This document shows positions 1 to 6,627 of a stretch of DNA of 33,047 nt, piece after piece. The stretch comes from Ruminococcus sp. (GTDB taxonomy: Bacteria; Bacillota; Clostridia; Oscillospirales; Ruminococcaceae), in NCBI GenBank assembly GCA_017475555.1, contig JAFVFL010000001.1, positions 1-33,047 on the forward strand, in the 5' to 3' direction. Position 1 is the first letter of the stretch. Each line of letters begins with the position of its first letter. The translations under genes and the position numbers were made by a program. The notes beneath the pieces are model-generated. The model had not been told where the DNA came from and did no database searches. It saw only the letters and a list, made by a program, of their open reading frames with translations.

Positions 1-253
1 ACAGTAAAGCTTTACGGAGCTGAAAGTTTTAGGAAAGGGGTACGGGGTGACTCCCCGCGGGGCGGGGAGATGTCGAACGTAGTGAGACAGAGGGGACCGC
101 CTCAGTAAGAGGGAACCCTTTTTCAAAAGGGTTTGCCCCGGTGGTTTCCCCCTTTGACTTAGCGTAGGGATACACAGCATAGAAAATAATTTATGACCGG
201 CGGTATCTGACATAGAAAAACGTCCGTAAATATCTGATATAGCCCAAAGGCAG
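1..253. other. Intergenic region with GC-rich palindromes
   Basis: I see no gene in this stretch. It holds two clear hairpins: CTCCCCGC (51-58) with GCGGGGAG (62-69), and AACCCTTTT (114-122) with AAAAGGGTT (125-133). Runs of G and C continue to about 155. This looks like a dispersed intergenic palindromic element of the sort common in Clostridia, similar in character to the one at 2390-2540. The remainder to 253 is AT-richer and featureless to me. Confidence 0.4.
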
Positions 254-283
254 AAAAAAACCCAGACCACTAACGGGTCTGGG
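254..283 (-). terminator. Intrinsic terminator of the dehydrogenase gene
   Basis: CCCAGACC (261-268) pairs with GGTCTGGG (276-283). Read on the minus strand, the stem is followed directly by a run of seven T (the A run at 254-260). It lies just downstream of the stop of the dehydrogenase gene at 291. Confidence 0.85.
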
Positions 284-290
284 TCGGTGT

Positions 291-1241
291 TCATATCTCT
301 ATCTGCTCGATAACGCTCCTGAGTGCCGCCGCACTCGCCTGAAGCTTCTCTACCTCCTCCTCAGTAAGCGAAGGAGAAAGCTCCTTTTCAATGCCGTTTC
401 CGCCGATAACACACGGCAGGCTCAGACAAACGTCCTCGATACCGTACTTTCCGTTCAGCATCGTCGATACCGTAAGAGTATTGTTCGCATCACGCAGGAT
501 ACTGTCGCATATCTTGTTCACGGAGAGCGATACAGCATAGAATGTCGCACCCTTCCGCTTTATTACCTCCGCACCTGCCTTGCGTACCTCGTCAACGATA
601 GCGTCCTTGTCTATATCAGAATGCCCCTCAGAAGCACAGTAATCCTCCAGCGGAATGCCTGCAACATTCACCAGCGACCACGGGATAAACGACGTATCGC
701 CGTGCTCACCGAAAACATATCCGTGAACGTTCTGCGGGTTAAGCTCAAGATGATCTGCAAGAGCCGAACGCAGACGAGAGGTATCCAGCGCCGTACCGGA
801 GCCGATGACCTGCTGCGGCTTGAGGTCGGTGCATTTGAGTATCGTGTAGGTGATTATATCAACAGGGTTGCTCACAACAACATATATCGCATCAGGAGCG
901 ACCTTTGCCAGCTGCGGCATGACCTCCCTGATGATATTTACGTTCGTGCGTGCAAGGTCGATACGGGTCTGACCGGGCTTGCGTGCGATCCCCAGCGTAA
1001 CAACGACTATAGCAGAGCCAGCTGCGTCATCGTAGCTGCCGTCAGTTATAGTCACATTGTGACCGAACGAAACGCCCTGACGGATATCCATAGCCTCGCC
1101 CTTTGCCTTTTCCTTGTTAATGTCTATAAGTACAACATCTGAGCAGGTGCCTGCGACTGCAAAGGTATATGCGATCGTAGCGCCAACATTTCCTGCTCCG
1201 AGAATGGTGATCTTCTTTTCGTTCTTATTATTATCTCCCAT
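291..1241 (-). CDS. NAD-dependent L-lactate/malate dehydrogenase family protein
   Basis: A 316-residue cytoplasmic 2-hydroxyacid dehydrogenase of the LDH/MDH superfamily, interconverting a 2-keto acid and its L-hydroxy acid with NAD(H). Visible motifs are the Rossmann loop GAGNVG (15-20), the mobile-loop segment GIARKPGQTR (84-93) with the conserved R93, and catalytic H180 in GEHGDTS. Length is normal for the family. The substrate-specificity residue just before KPG is Arg (R87), where lactate dehydrogenases have Gln (QKPGETR). Arg at this site is the malate dehydrogenase signature, so malate/oxaloacetate is a real possibility, although the KGATFY segment near 230 is LDH-like. The start is ATG with AGGAGGT six bases upstream. 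The gene is monocistronic, with its own promoter and terminator. Confidence 0.9.
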   Translation of the reverse strand: MGDNNKNEKKITILGAGNVGATIAYTFAVAGTCSDVVLIDINKEKAKGEAMDIRQGVSFGHNVTITDGSYDDAAGSAIVVVTLGIARKPGQTRIDLARTNVNIIREVMPQLAKVAPDAIYVVVSNPVDIITYTILKCTDLKPQQVIGSGTALDTSRLRSALADHLELNPQNVHGYVFGEHGDTSFIPWSLVNVAGIPLEDYCASEGHSDIDKDAIVDEVRKAGAEVIKRKGATFYAVSLSVNKICDSILRDANNTLTVSTMLNGKYGIEDVCLSLPCVIGGNGIEKELSPSLTEEEVEKLQASAAALRSVIEQIEI

Positions 1242-1287
1242 GTTAAGACCTCCTGCTAAAGCTTCCGGAAAAACCGGGTCTGTTAAT

Positions 1288-1316
1288 ATTATATCAAAGG
1301 TTCATGGAAATATCAA
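1288..1316 (-). promoter_or_regulatory. Promoter of the dehydrogenase gene
   Basis: On the minus strand, TTGATA (1311-1316), a 17-nt spacer and a perfect TATAAT (1288-1293) lie about 45 nt upstream of the ATG at 1241. Confidence 0.75.
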
Positions 1317-1394
1317 GGAAAAACATATAACACGGCTTTAAATTCGTAAACTTGCACAATACCTTGCATATTTCACGGGCATTTTTAGATGTTC

Positions 1395-2252
1395 TCAGTA
1401 TGGCAGAGTGAACACACCGGCTCTCCAAACGCCGTCGCTGCCGATAACTGCGGAAAACGGATACTCCTCAGTGTAGGATTCCATTCCGAATTCCTCGCCG
1501 TTGTAGTAGTTTGTCACGGTGAAGAATATCTCATCGTCTGTGCGTGAATCAACAGACGTTATCTGCGAATATTCGTAGAAAATGTCTGAGCCTCTGCTGC
1601 CGTTGAGGGAATACGCCCTTCCGCCGCTCTCCATGAAGACCTCGCTGAGTGTGGTCGGGTACTTGTCGCTGAAAACCCTGTGGTAATCGGCTTCAATGTC
1701 CGCAAGGGAATTTATGCCCGGCTCGGTGATGAGGTAGAACTGCCAGCCGAGGTCGTTCTCAACATACTGTGTGTAGTCGAGCGGATATGGCGAGCCGACA
1801 GTGAAGCTCCATTCGGTGCTGCACGCCGACTCAAAGAGAGCCTGAGCCGCCGCAATGAGCGTACTGTCGGTCTGCTCCGCAGCGGGGTCGGAGAACTCCA
1901 CCGCACCGTCAGAGTTATAGCTGAAGCCGCCGGAGGACTGGTCAGCCGGGGTATCGGTGCTGGTGTCCTGTGCGGCTGCGGTGTCCGTAGTGCCGGGGGC
2001 TGAGGCTTCAGCGGCTGTTGTGGAAGTGTCCGTGTCTTCGGAGGCTGTCTGCGGCGGTGCTGTAGTCTCCGCCGGGGTATCGTCTGCGGGAGCGTCGGTG
2101 GTATCCTCAGGAGTGTCGGTATCTGAGGTCACAGCCTGAGTGCCGGGGTCAGCCGGAGCGGAGGAGCTGTCGTTGTCCTTTTTCTTTCCGCAGCCTGACG
2201 CAGAGATGAGTGTCAGTGCTGCCGCAAGAGCGATGATCTTTCTGATATTCAT
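1395..2252 (-). CDS. Putative lipoprotein with Thr/Asp/Pro-rich linker
   Basis: A 285-residue protein, predicted to be lipid-anchored on the outer face of the membrane. It has a signal peptide MNIRKIIALAAALTLISASGC with a lipobox ASGC (cysteine 21), then a basic KKK. About 95 residues of low-complexity Ser/Thr/Asp/Pro/Ala linker follow (about 25-120). The C-terminal domain of about 160 residues (TLIAAAQALFESACSTEW to the end) is a folded alpha/beta-like region that I cannot assign to a family. Start ATG has AGGAG eight bases upstream. It stands alone between non-coding stretches, and nothing in its neighbours indicates a function. A similar Thr-rich linker occurs in the dockerin protein further on, which fits an extracytoplasmic location. 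Confidence 0.75.
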   Translation of the reverse strand: MNIRKIIALAAALTLISASGCGKKKDNDSSSAPADPGTQAVTSDTDTPEDTTDAPADDTPAETTAPPQTASEDTDTSTTAAEASAPGTTDTAAAQDTSTDTPADQSSGGFSYNSDGAVEFSDPAAEQTDSTLIAAAQALFESACSTEWSFTVGSPYPLDYTQYVENDLGWQFYLITEPGINSLADIEADYHRVFSDKYPTTLSEVFMESGGRAYSLNGSRGSDIFYEYSQITSVDSRTDDEIFFTVTNYYNGEEFGMESYTEEYPFSAVIGSDGVWRAGVFTLPY

Positions 2253-2544
2253 AATTCTGTCTCCTTTTGTATATTACTCATTGAGATGATCTACTGCTGT
2301 AGAGCGACAAGGTATGAGGTACAAGGGGACGCCCTCACGTGCAGGGCGTCCCCTATAAAAAAACAGTCCACCGGACTGTTTTTTTATTCACCCCTTGCGG
2401 AGCGTTTTGTTATGTGGGGCACTGCCCCACACCCTGCCAGGAGCGCTGCCCCTGGACTCTGCCAAAGGACATTCGCCCTTTGGAATCCCAAGCTTTTGAA
2501 TCAAAGCAATAGCTTTTCGTCAGATTTCAGCAGCAAGCCGCCGC
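2253..2544. repeat. Intergenic palindromic repeat element
   Basis: No gene here. Successive hairpins are visible: AGGGGACGCCCT (2324-2335) with AGGGCGTCCCCT (2343-2354); the terminator stem at 2357-2385; then a GC-rich module at about 2415-2490 with GTGGGGCA/TGCCCCAC, CCAGG/CCTGG and CCAAAGG/CCTTTGG. The last module has the form of a multi-copy intergenic element typical of Ruminococcaceae genomes. Copy number cannot be judged from this window. Confidence 0.5.
2357..2385. terminator. Bidirectional intrinsic terminator
   Basis: AAAAAAACAGTCC (2357-2369) pairs with GGACTGTTTTTTT (2373-2385) over a 3-nt loop. Both strands end in a T run. It lies about 160 nt downstream of the minus-strand CARF-HEPN gene and probably ends its transcript. 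Confidence 0.75.
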
Positions 2545-4317
2545 TTACGTGAATTCCCTGAACCTTACGAACCGGAACACTGTATGCTTTCCCGTACCTG
2601 TATCAGTTGGTATCTCCTCAGTTATCCGCTCGCTGCACGTATAGACCACACGCACGCATTTTTCCTGCAAAAGCCTTACTACCTCGCTGCAAAGTCCCCA
2701 TTCACCGGTACACATGACCGCAATGGGAGAATGCTGCATTATGATATCCACCTGCCGCTCTGCCTCAGCTGCGACCTGTGCCTCGTCCCAGTCAGCCGGG
2801 ACTGCCGGAAATGCCACATCCTCTATCATGCCGCCGCTGCAAAGCTCCCTCGCCGCATTCTTCTGAGCCTCAGACCAGCCCGTCGAGGGGTGGTTCGAGA
2901 AATTTACGAACGTACCCTTTCTGGTGAGAAAATCGTTTAGCTTCTGCAAAGCCTCCTCGTCGGAAAGTATCTCGCCTCTGCGGCTGAGTATGTCCTCAAA
3001 CATTGACCTTGCCATGCCAATGCACTCACGCAGTCCCTGAGTATCTATCCTTTTCACCCTGTCCTTGTTCATGCCGAAGTGGTTCATGGTATTCCGGGTC
3101 TTTGCCATAGAATCGACAAAGTGTATCTTTTCCGGGTCGATATGGCTCACAGCCCTGACGTAAACAGCAGCCTTATCCGGCTCGGATAAGAGCTGTGCAG
3201 CCTCACGCAGCCTGTCCTCATCAGTCGGTGCAGCTGCACCGTGCTGCTGGAACGCCATAACTATCCTGTCGCCGACCTCCTCACGGAATTTCCCGTCGCA
3301 GCAGTCAGCGTTCGGGGCGTATATCTCGCATACAAAGGTCGTCACAGTCTCACGGACAGCGGTGTAGCCCTGCTGCAAAAGTCCCCTGTCGCAGTACCAC
3401 TCAGCCGCAGCGATACCAGTCTCCCATGCGGTATGAGTGTCGTTTATGCCAGAAAGCGAGCTCATAGCGTGCTCAACGAGTGCATTGAACGGAGCCTCCA
3501 TGACCCCGCCGGTCTTGCTGCTGTTGAAGCCGATACTGAAGAGTAAATCCGTAAGCGGCTTTATGGAGCTTTTTGGATTATTTCCGCCCTGACAGTTGAG
3601 CAGGGCGGTGCTGACTCTTTCGAGGAAGTCCGAGGCGGTTTTAAGCGGTTTTATGACCCTCTTTATCTCGCCCGGCACGGAGAGGTAATGGCTTATGGCA
3701 GCGGCGGCTATCTCGGAGGAATTGCCGGAGCTTATGAAGTTGTGGGCGGCGTTGGCACAGTCGAGCAGCTCCTCATAGGGCTTGAGGTCGATTATCTGTG
3801 AGGGAGCCTCAAGCTTGCCGTAGTAGATATGCTCGATAGTGATATTTTTTTTCAGCTCCTTGGCATAGCTCATGACCGGGAAGAAGATGAAGGGTATCGT
3901 CCGGAATCCGTGGGTAACGTCAAAGGTTATCTCGTCGCCGTCGCTGATAGCGTTGTATATCTCCATGAAAAGGCTGAATATCTGCTCCTGCGATTCGCCG
4001 TAAACGATATCGACCGGCTCTATCTGGCTTTCATTGAAATATTGCAGCAGGAACGGGTGAAGCCCGTCCTCCTCAGTCTCAGTGAGGGAAAAGCTGCCGT
4101 CGGGAGCTCTTTTGCTGACGCAGTATTTCTCCCAGTTCTTGCTCATAGCCTCCTTAGTGAGGAAGAAAACGACCTTATCGAACCTCACTCCGCTTTTACT
4201 GAGCATAGAGATGAGGGCTTTCTGGACAAACCGGCTTTTGTAGTGGTCGTCACCGAGAATATAATCAGTCTCGGAGTAGTTGCCGAAGCCGAGGACTGAC
4301 ATGAATATCTTAGCCAT
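2545..4317 (-). CDS. CRISPR-associated CARF-HEPN protein, DxTHG (TM1812/Csx1-like) family
   Basis: A 590-residue protein. The N-terminal ~200 residues match the CRISPR-associated DxTHG/TM1812 type: MAKIFMSVLGFG opens a Rossmann-like CARF domain, and the family motif DVTHGFR lies at 133-139. CARF domains bind cyclic oligoadenylate made by Cas10. A helical middle region ends in RNTMNH (408-413), which fits the Rx4-6H catalytic motif of HEPN ribonucleases. An extra domain (about 470-589) runs from FVNFSNHPSTGWS to FRFVRFREF and looks like a second small Rossmann-like module; a ring-nuclease-like role is only a guess. The start was set at the ATG preceded by AAGGAGG (7-nt gap); an upstream in-frame ATG at 4359 lacks such a site. 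It diverges from array 1 with promoters back to back. No other cas gene is present here. Confidence 0.85.
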   Translation of the reverse strand: MAKIFMSVLGFGNYSETDYILGDDHYKSRFVQKALISMLSKSGVRFDKVVFFLTKEAMSKNWEKYCVSKRAPDGSFSLTETEEDGLHPFLLQYFNESQIEPVDIVYGESQEQIFSLFMEIYNAISDGDEITFDVTHGFRTIPFIFFPVMSYAKELKKNITIEHIYYGKLEAPSQIIDLKPYEELLDCANAAHNFISSGNSSEIAAAAISHYLSVPGEIKRVIKPLKTASDFLERVSTALLNCQGGNNPKSSIKPLTDLLFSIGFNSSKTGGVMEAPFNALVEHAMSSLSGINDTHTAWETGIAAAEWYCDRGLLQQGYTAVRETVTTFVCEIYAPNADCCDGKFREEVGDRIVMAFQQHGAAAPTDEDRLREAAQLLSEPDKAAVYVRAVSHIDPEKIHFVDSMAKTRNTMNHFGMNKDRVKRIDTQGLRECIGMARSMFEDILSRRGEILSDEEALQKLNDFLTRKGTFVNFSNHPSTGWSEAQKNAARELCSGGMIEDVAFPAVPADWDEAQVAAEAERQVDIIMQHSPIAVMCTGEWGLCSEVVRLLQEKCVRVVYTCSERITEEIPTDTGTGKHTVFRFVRFREFT

Positions 4318-4412
4318 ATAGCTGCCTCCTTGTATTGCTCCGCCGATCAGACATTGCAAAAAATGCGAGGTCAGAAAGGTTTAGTCGGGGGAGTAATAGT
4401 ATTTACTGAAAT

Positions 4413-4441
4413 ATTGTAGCATATTATGTACAAAATGTCAA
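4413..4441 (-). promoter_or_regulatory. Promoter of the CARF-HEPN gene
   Basis: On the minus strand, TTGACA (4436-4441), a 17-nt spacer and TACAAT (4413-4418). Its -35 box lies 16 nt from the -35 box of the plus-strand array promoter, so the two units are transcribed back to back. Confidence 0.8.
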
Positions 4442-4457
4442 TATTTCCTCTGCTTTA

Positions 4458-4486
4458 TTGACATTTTCACAGCTTTGTGGTATAAT
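4458..4486 (+). promoter_or_regulatory. Promoter of guide array 1
   Basis: TTGACA (4458-4463), 17 nt, TATAAT (4481-4486): a full sigma-70/A consensus. The predicted start at about 4493 lies about 3 nt before the first repeat, so there is no leader. The sequence GTGGTATAATAT around the -10 box recurs at array 2. Confidence 0.9.
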
Positions 4487-4495
4487 ATACCTATG

Positions 4496-4628
4496 CCACA
4501 CAGGGGACGGAAACTTGTTTGTCATAAAACTCCACCCCTTTCAAAGATTACCCCACAGGGGACGGAAACGTGGTTTTCATTTAAATCCCTCCTATAGCCT
4601 TCCTTAAGTAACCCCCACAGGGGACAAA
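4496..4628 (+). CRISPR. Guide array 1: three short type III-like repeats, two antisense guides
   Basis: Repeats lie at 4496-4513 (CCACACAGGGGACGGAAA), 4551-4568 (consensus CCCCACAGGGGACGGAAA) and 4613-4628 (terminal, CCCCACAGGGGACAAAAA). Guide 1 (4514-4550) read in reverse complement gives AAAGGGGTGGAG, then ATG ACA AAC AAG (start-codon complement at 4523-4525). Guide 2 (4569-4612) gives AGGAGGG, six bases, then ATG AAA ACC ACG (4578-4580). Both therefore cover a ribosome binding site and start codon in antisense. Each start-codon complement lies exactly 9 nt after the repeat. The unit is transcribed from its own promoter and closed by its own terminator. Repeat pattern and antisense content are seen directly; processing into guide RNAs is inferred from similarity to type III-A repeats. 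Confidence 0.8.
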
Positions 4629-4629
4629 A

Positions 4630-4666
4630 AAACCCTTTCACCAAGCCGGTGAAAGGGTTTCTCTTT
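4630..4666. terminator. Terminator of array 1, shared with the tail-like cassette
   Basis: AAACCCTTTCACC (4630-4642) pairs perfectly with GGTGAAAGGGTTT (4648-4660). On the plus strand the stem is followed by CTCTTTATTC. On the minus strand it is followed by a T run, and it lies immediately after the stop at 4665. It thus ends both array 1 and the converging minus-strand operon. Confidence 0.9.
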
Positions 4667-4943
4667 ATTCTATATATACATACCTCTCATCATCGCCGAG
4701 ATACACGGCGTATATCTTATTATCGCCGAAATACAGCTCCGTGACGGGTCTGTCTGCACTGTAAAGCTCCGAAAAGCAAAGCCCGAAGCCGCCGCTCAGT
4801 GCCGGTATGACCGGATAGCCGCCGCTGCATACGAATGCGTACTGCGGATATGGCTCGTTCAGATCCGCATTCTCCGCAAGCTCATCAAGCTCAGCAATGC
4901 ACGGATATCCGCCGTTTCTCCCGGAAATTATATCAAGTGCCAC
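4665..4943 (-). CDS. Small hypothetical protein, third gene of tail-like cassette
   Basis: About 92 residues, acidic, no signal peptide or membrane segment; not recognised. It contains repeated short aromatic/glycine motifs (CSGGYPVIPALSGGFGLCF, then several beta-strand-like stretches ending DDERYVYIE). I chose the GTG at 4943, which has GGAGG eight bases upstream. An in-frame TTG at 4964 extends the frame but has no ribosome binding site. The start overlaps the end of the preceding gene, so the two are probably translationally coupled. Its position after a BppU-like gene suggests a small phage structural or accessory protein, by context only. Confidence 0.6.
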   Translation of the reverse strand: MALDIISGRNGGYPCIAELDELAENADLNEPYPQYAFVCSGGYPVIPALSGGFGLCFSELYSADRPVTELYFGDNKIYAVYLGDDERYVYIE

Positions 4944-5829
4944 TTCCGCCACCTCCGCAGTCAAAGCCGATAGAACGCAGATATTCAGCGTCCTGACACT
5001 GCTCTGTAGTAAGGGACTTGAAGTTGTAAAACGTCAGCGTGCCGCTGCCCCTGACGCTCGAATCGAAGAAGCAGGGCGTGAGGAGCCTGTTGCTCGTAGT
5101 CGCTGTGATGTTTGCCGTGCCGTCAGAGGTGAAGACGAAATAGCTGTTGCACAGGGTACACACTGCAAGCATCACAAAGATCTTTGAGCTGGCTGATGTA
5201 GTAATTTTTCCCATAAAATAGGTATCTGTGATCGTTACGCTGCGGAAGCCTGACACAGCACTTCCGGTACTCGAATACAGTGTATCCGCCTGGAGATTCA
5301 GCCGGAGCTGACACCGGTCAAGGCTGCCGCCGAGCATGATGCCCTTCTGCTGCACCCATTTTATGTCGAATGCAAAGCTGCACAGCTCTGCATTGACCGT
5401 AACTCCGCCGAAAAAGTAAATGTCAGCCGTCGGAGTTGCAGCGAATACGGCCCTTACAGCAAACGAGCAGCTCCTCAGCGTCACGGCTGCTGTTCCGGAG
5501 AAGATATTGACATTCGAGGCTGTCAGCCGCACATTGTCAAGCCGCAGACCGCTTATCTCCACAGCCTCACAGTCCTCATGCACCGTGAAGATATACGCCG
5601 TGCCGCCTATGAGTTTTTTCACGATATTGCGTATGGTGTGACCCCTGCCGTCAAGACTTCCGCAGCGGAGCGTTATCGGCGTGAAGCTGTCAGCCATAGG
5701 AGTGCCGTTCAGGTCGATATCGCAGCCCAGAGCGAAGCAGGTATCCGCCGACCCTGTCTCGCCCATAGAGTACAGCTCTGCCGCCGTGGTTATGATATAC
5801 GGGTCAGCAATAGTTCCGTTTCCGGTCAT
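4933..5829 (-). CDS. Putative phage-tail/surface beta-structure protein
   Basis: A 298-residue protein with no signal peptide. It opens MTGNGTIADPYIITTAAELYSMG, the 'GxGT-xxPY-I-T-AxEL' pattern that begins many beta-helix or GLUG-type repeat proteins and phage tail-associated proteins. The body alternates short hydrophobic beta strands with turns (GSLDGRGHTIRNIV; ISGLRLDNVRL; LRSCSFAVRAVF), consistent with a right-handed beta-helix. It ends in a glycine run, GGGGSGT. Start ATG has AAGGAGG with normal spacing, 12 nt after the stop of the BppU-like gene. The role is inferred from fold pattern and neighbours: a tail fibre or receptor-binding component, or a domesticated derivative. It does not match a specific protein I know. 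Confidence 0.6.
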   Translation of the reverse strand: MTGNGTIADPYIITTAAELYSMGETGSADTCFALGCDIDLNGTPMADSFTPITLRCGSLDGRGHTIRNIVKKLIGGTAYIFTVHEDCEAVEISGLRLDNVRLTASNVNIFSGTAAVTLRSCSFAVRAVFAATPTADIYFFGGVTVNAELCSFAFDIKWVQQKGIMLGGSLDRCQLRLNLQADTLYSSTGSAVSGFRSVTITDTYFMGKITTSASSKIFVMLAVCTLCNSYFVFTSDGTANITATTSNRLLTPCFFDSSVRGSGTLTFYNFKSLTTEQCQDAEYLRSIGFDCGGGGSGT

Positions 5830-5841
5830 TCACAGTCCTCC

Positions 5842-6459
5842 TTATCCGATTATTACGTAGAGCGAATTTGCCTTGTGTACGGAAGCTGCATACTCTGCCG
5901 CCGTCATGGGTATGACCTCCGGGCGTGCGAGGAATACAGCGATATTCCCGTCCATAGCGTCGAGCCGTGCCGTCACCTCATCTATCGGGAAGCTGTCCAT
6001 TTTCTCCGACAGTGCATCAAGTCCGGCGGCTGCGGCGGCATTTATCTCGCTCACAGCCTGCTCAGCAGTCTCCGGGAGCGGGCCGTTTGACCCGGACGGA
6101 GTAGGCTTTACGCTCACCGGCTGCATATTGTATTTCAGCACGAGCGTGTCGTTGTCATTCTCATCAGTCCTTGAGGCTCTCAGCTCAAGCATGAGCCTGC
6201 CGGAATTGAGCGTGAAGCTGTCCGAAACGCACCAGCTCAGGGTGATAGTATCCTCCCCTATGACCGGGATAAGCGTCTGCTGCACCTCATAGCCGTTTTC
6301 TGTCTGACCTCTTATGCAGAAGCTGCACTCCGAGAGGTCAGTGCCGTCGTGATAGCGGTCTATGCTTATAGCTATCGTATCTGCGAGCTTTTCGCCCTGT
6401 ATGAACAGATTCCCGAACGCATAGGTCGCAATGTTCTTTCCGTCTGCTTTTACCTTCAA
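5842..6459 (-). CDS. BppU-like phage baseplate upper protein
   Basis: About 205 residues. The N-terminal ~110 residues (KADGKNIATYAFGNLFIQGEKLADTIAISIDRYHDGTDLSECSFCIRG and following) resemble the N-terminal domain of phage baseplate upper proteins (BppU family): a beta-sandwich describing a value with units of strands. The C-terminal part (NGPLPETAEQAVSEINAAAAAGLDALSEKMDSFPIDEVTARLDAMDG) is a helical segment followed by a short tail. I set the start at a TTG with AAAGGAG seven bases upstream. The ATG at 6465 has its ribosome binding site only 1 nt away and is less likely. No capsid, terminase, portal or integrase gene is nearby, so this is an orphan three-gene cassette rather than a prophage. 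Confidence 0.65.
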   Translation of the reverse strand: MKVKADGKNIATYAFGNLFIQGEKLADTIAISIDRYHDGTDLSECSFCIRGQTENGYEVQQTLIPVIGEDTITLSWCVSDSFTLNSGRLMLELRASRTDENDNDTLVLKYNMQPVSVKPTPSGSNGPLPETAEQAVSEINAAAAAGLDALSEKMDSFPIDEVTARLDAMDGNIAVFLARPEVIPMTAAEYAASVHKANSLYVIIG

Positions 6460-6563
6460 ATCCATTCTCCTTTCCAAAGACTTTTAGTTCCGGATAACTA
6501 TGTCTAAGCCACGGTATATCATCGGCTCCGGAAGACACAGTTTCCTACAATTGCACGAAAACA

Positions 6564-6607
6564 GCGGCTCATTCAACGGAAAGCCATTGAATGAGCCGCA
6601 TTTTTAT
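6564..6607. terminator. Bidirectional terminator downstream of the PL11 gene
   Basis: GCGGCTCATTCAA (6564-6576) pairs with TTGAATGAGCCGC (6587-6599). The plus strand continues ATTTTTATTT and the minus strand TGTTTTCG. It follows the minus-strand lyase stop at 6628 and separates it from the tail-like cassette. Confidence 0.85.
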
Positions 6608-6627
6608 TTATTCAGTTTTTCAGCCTG

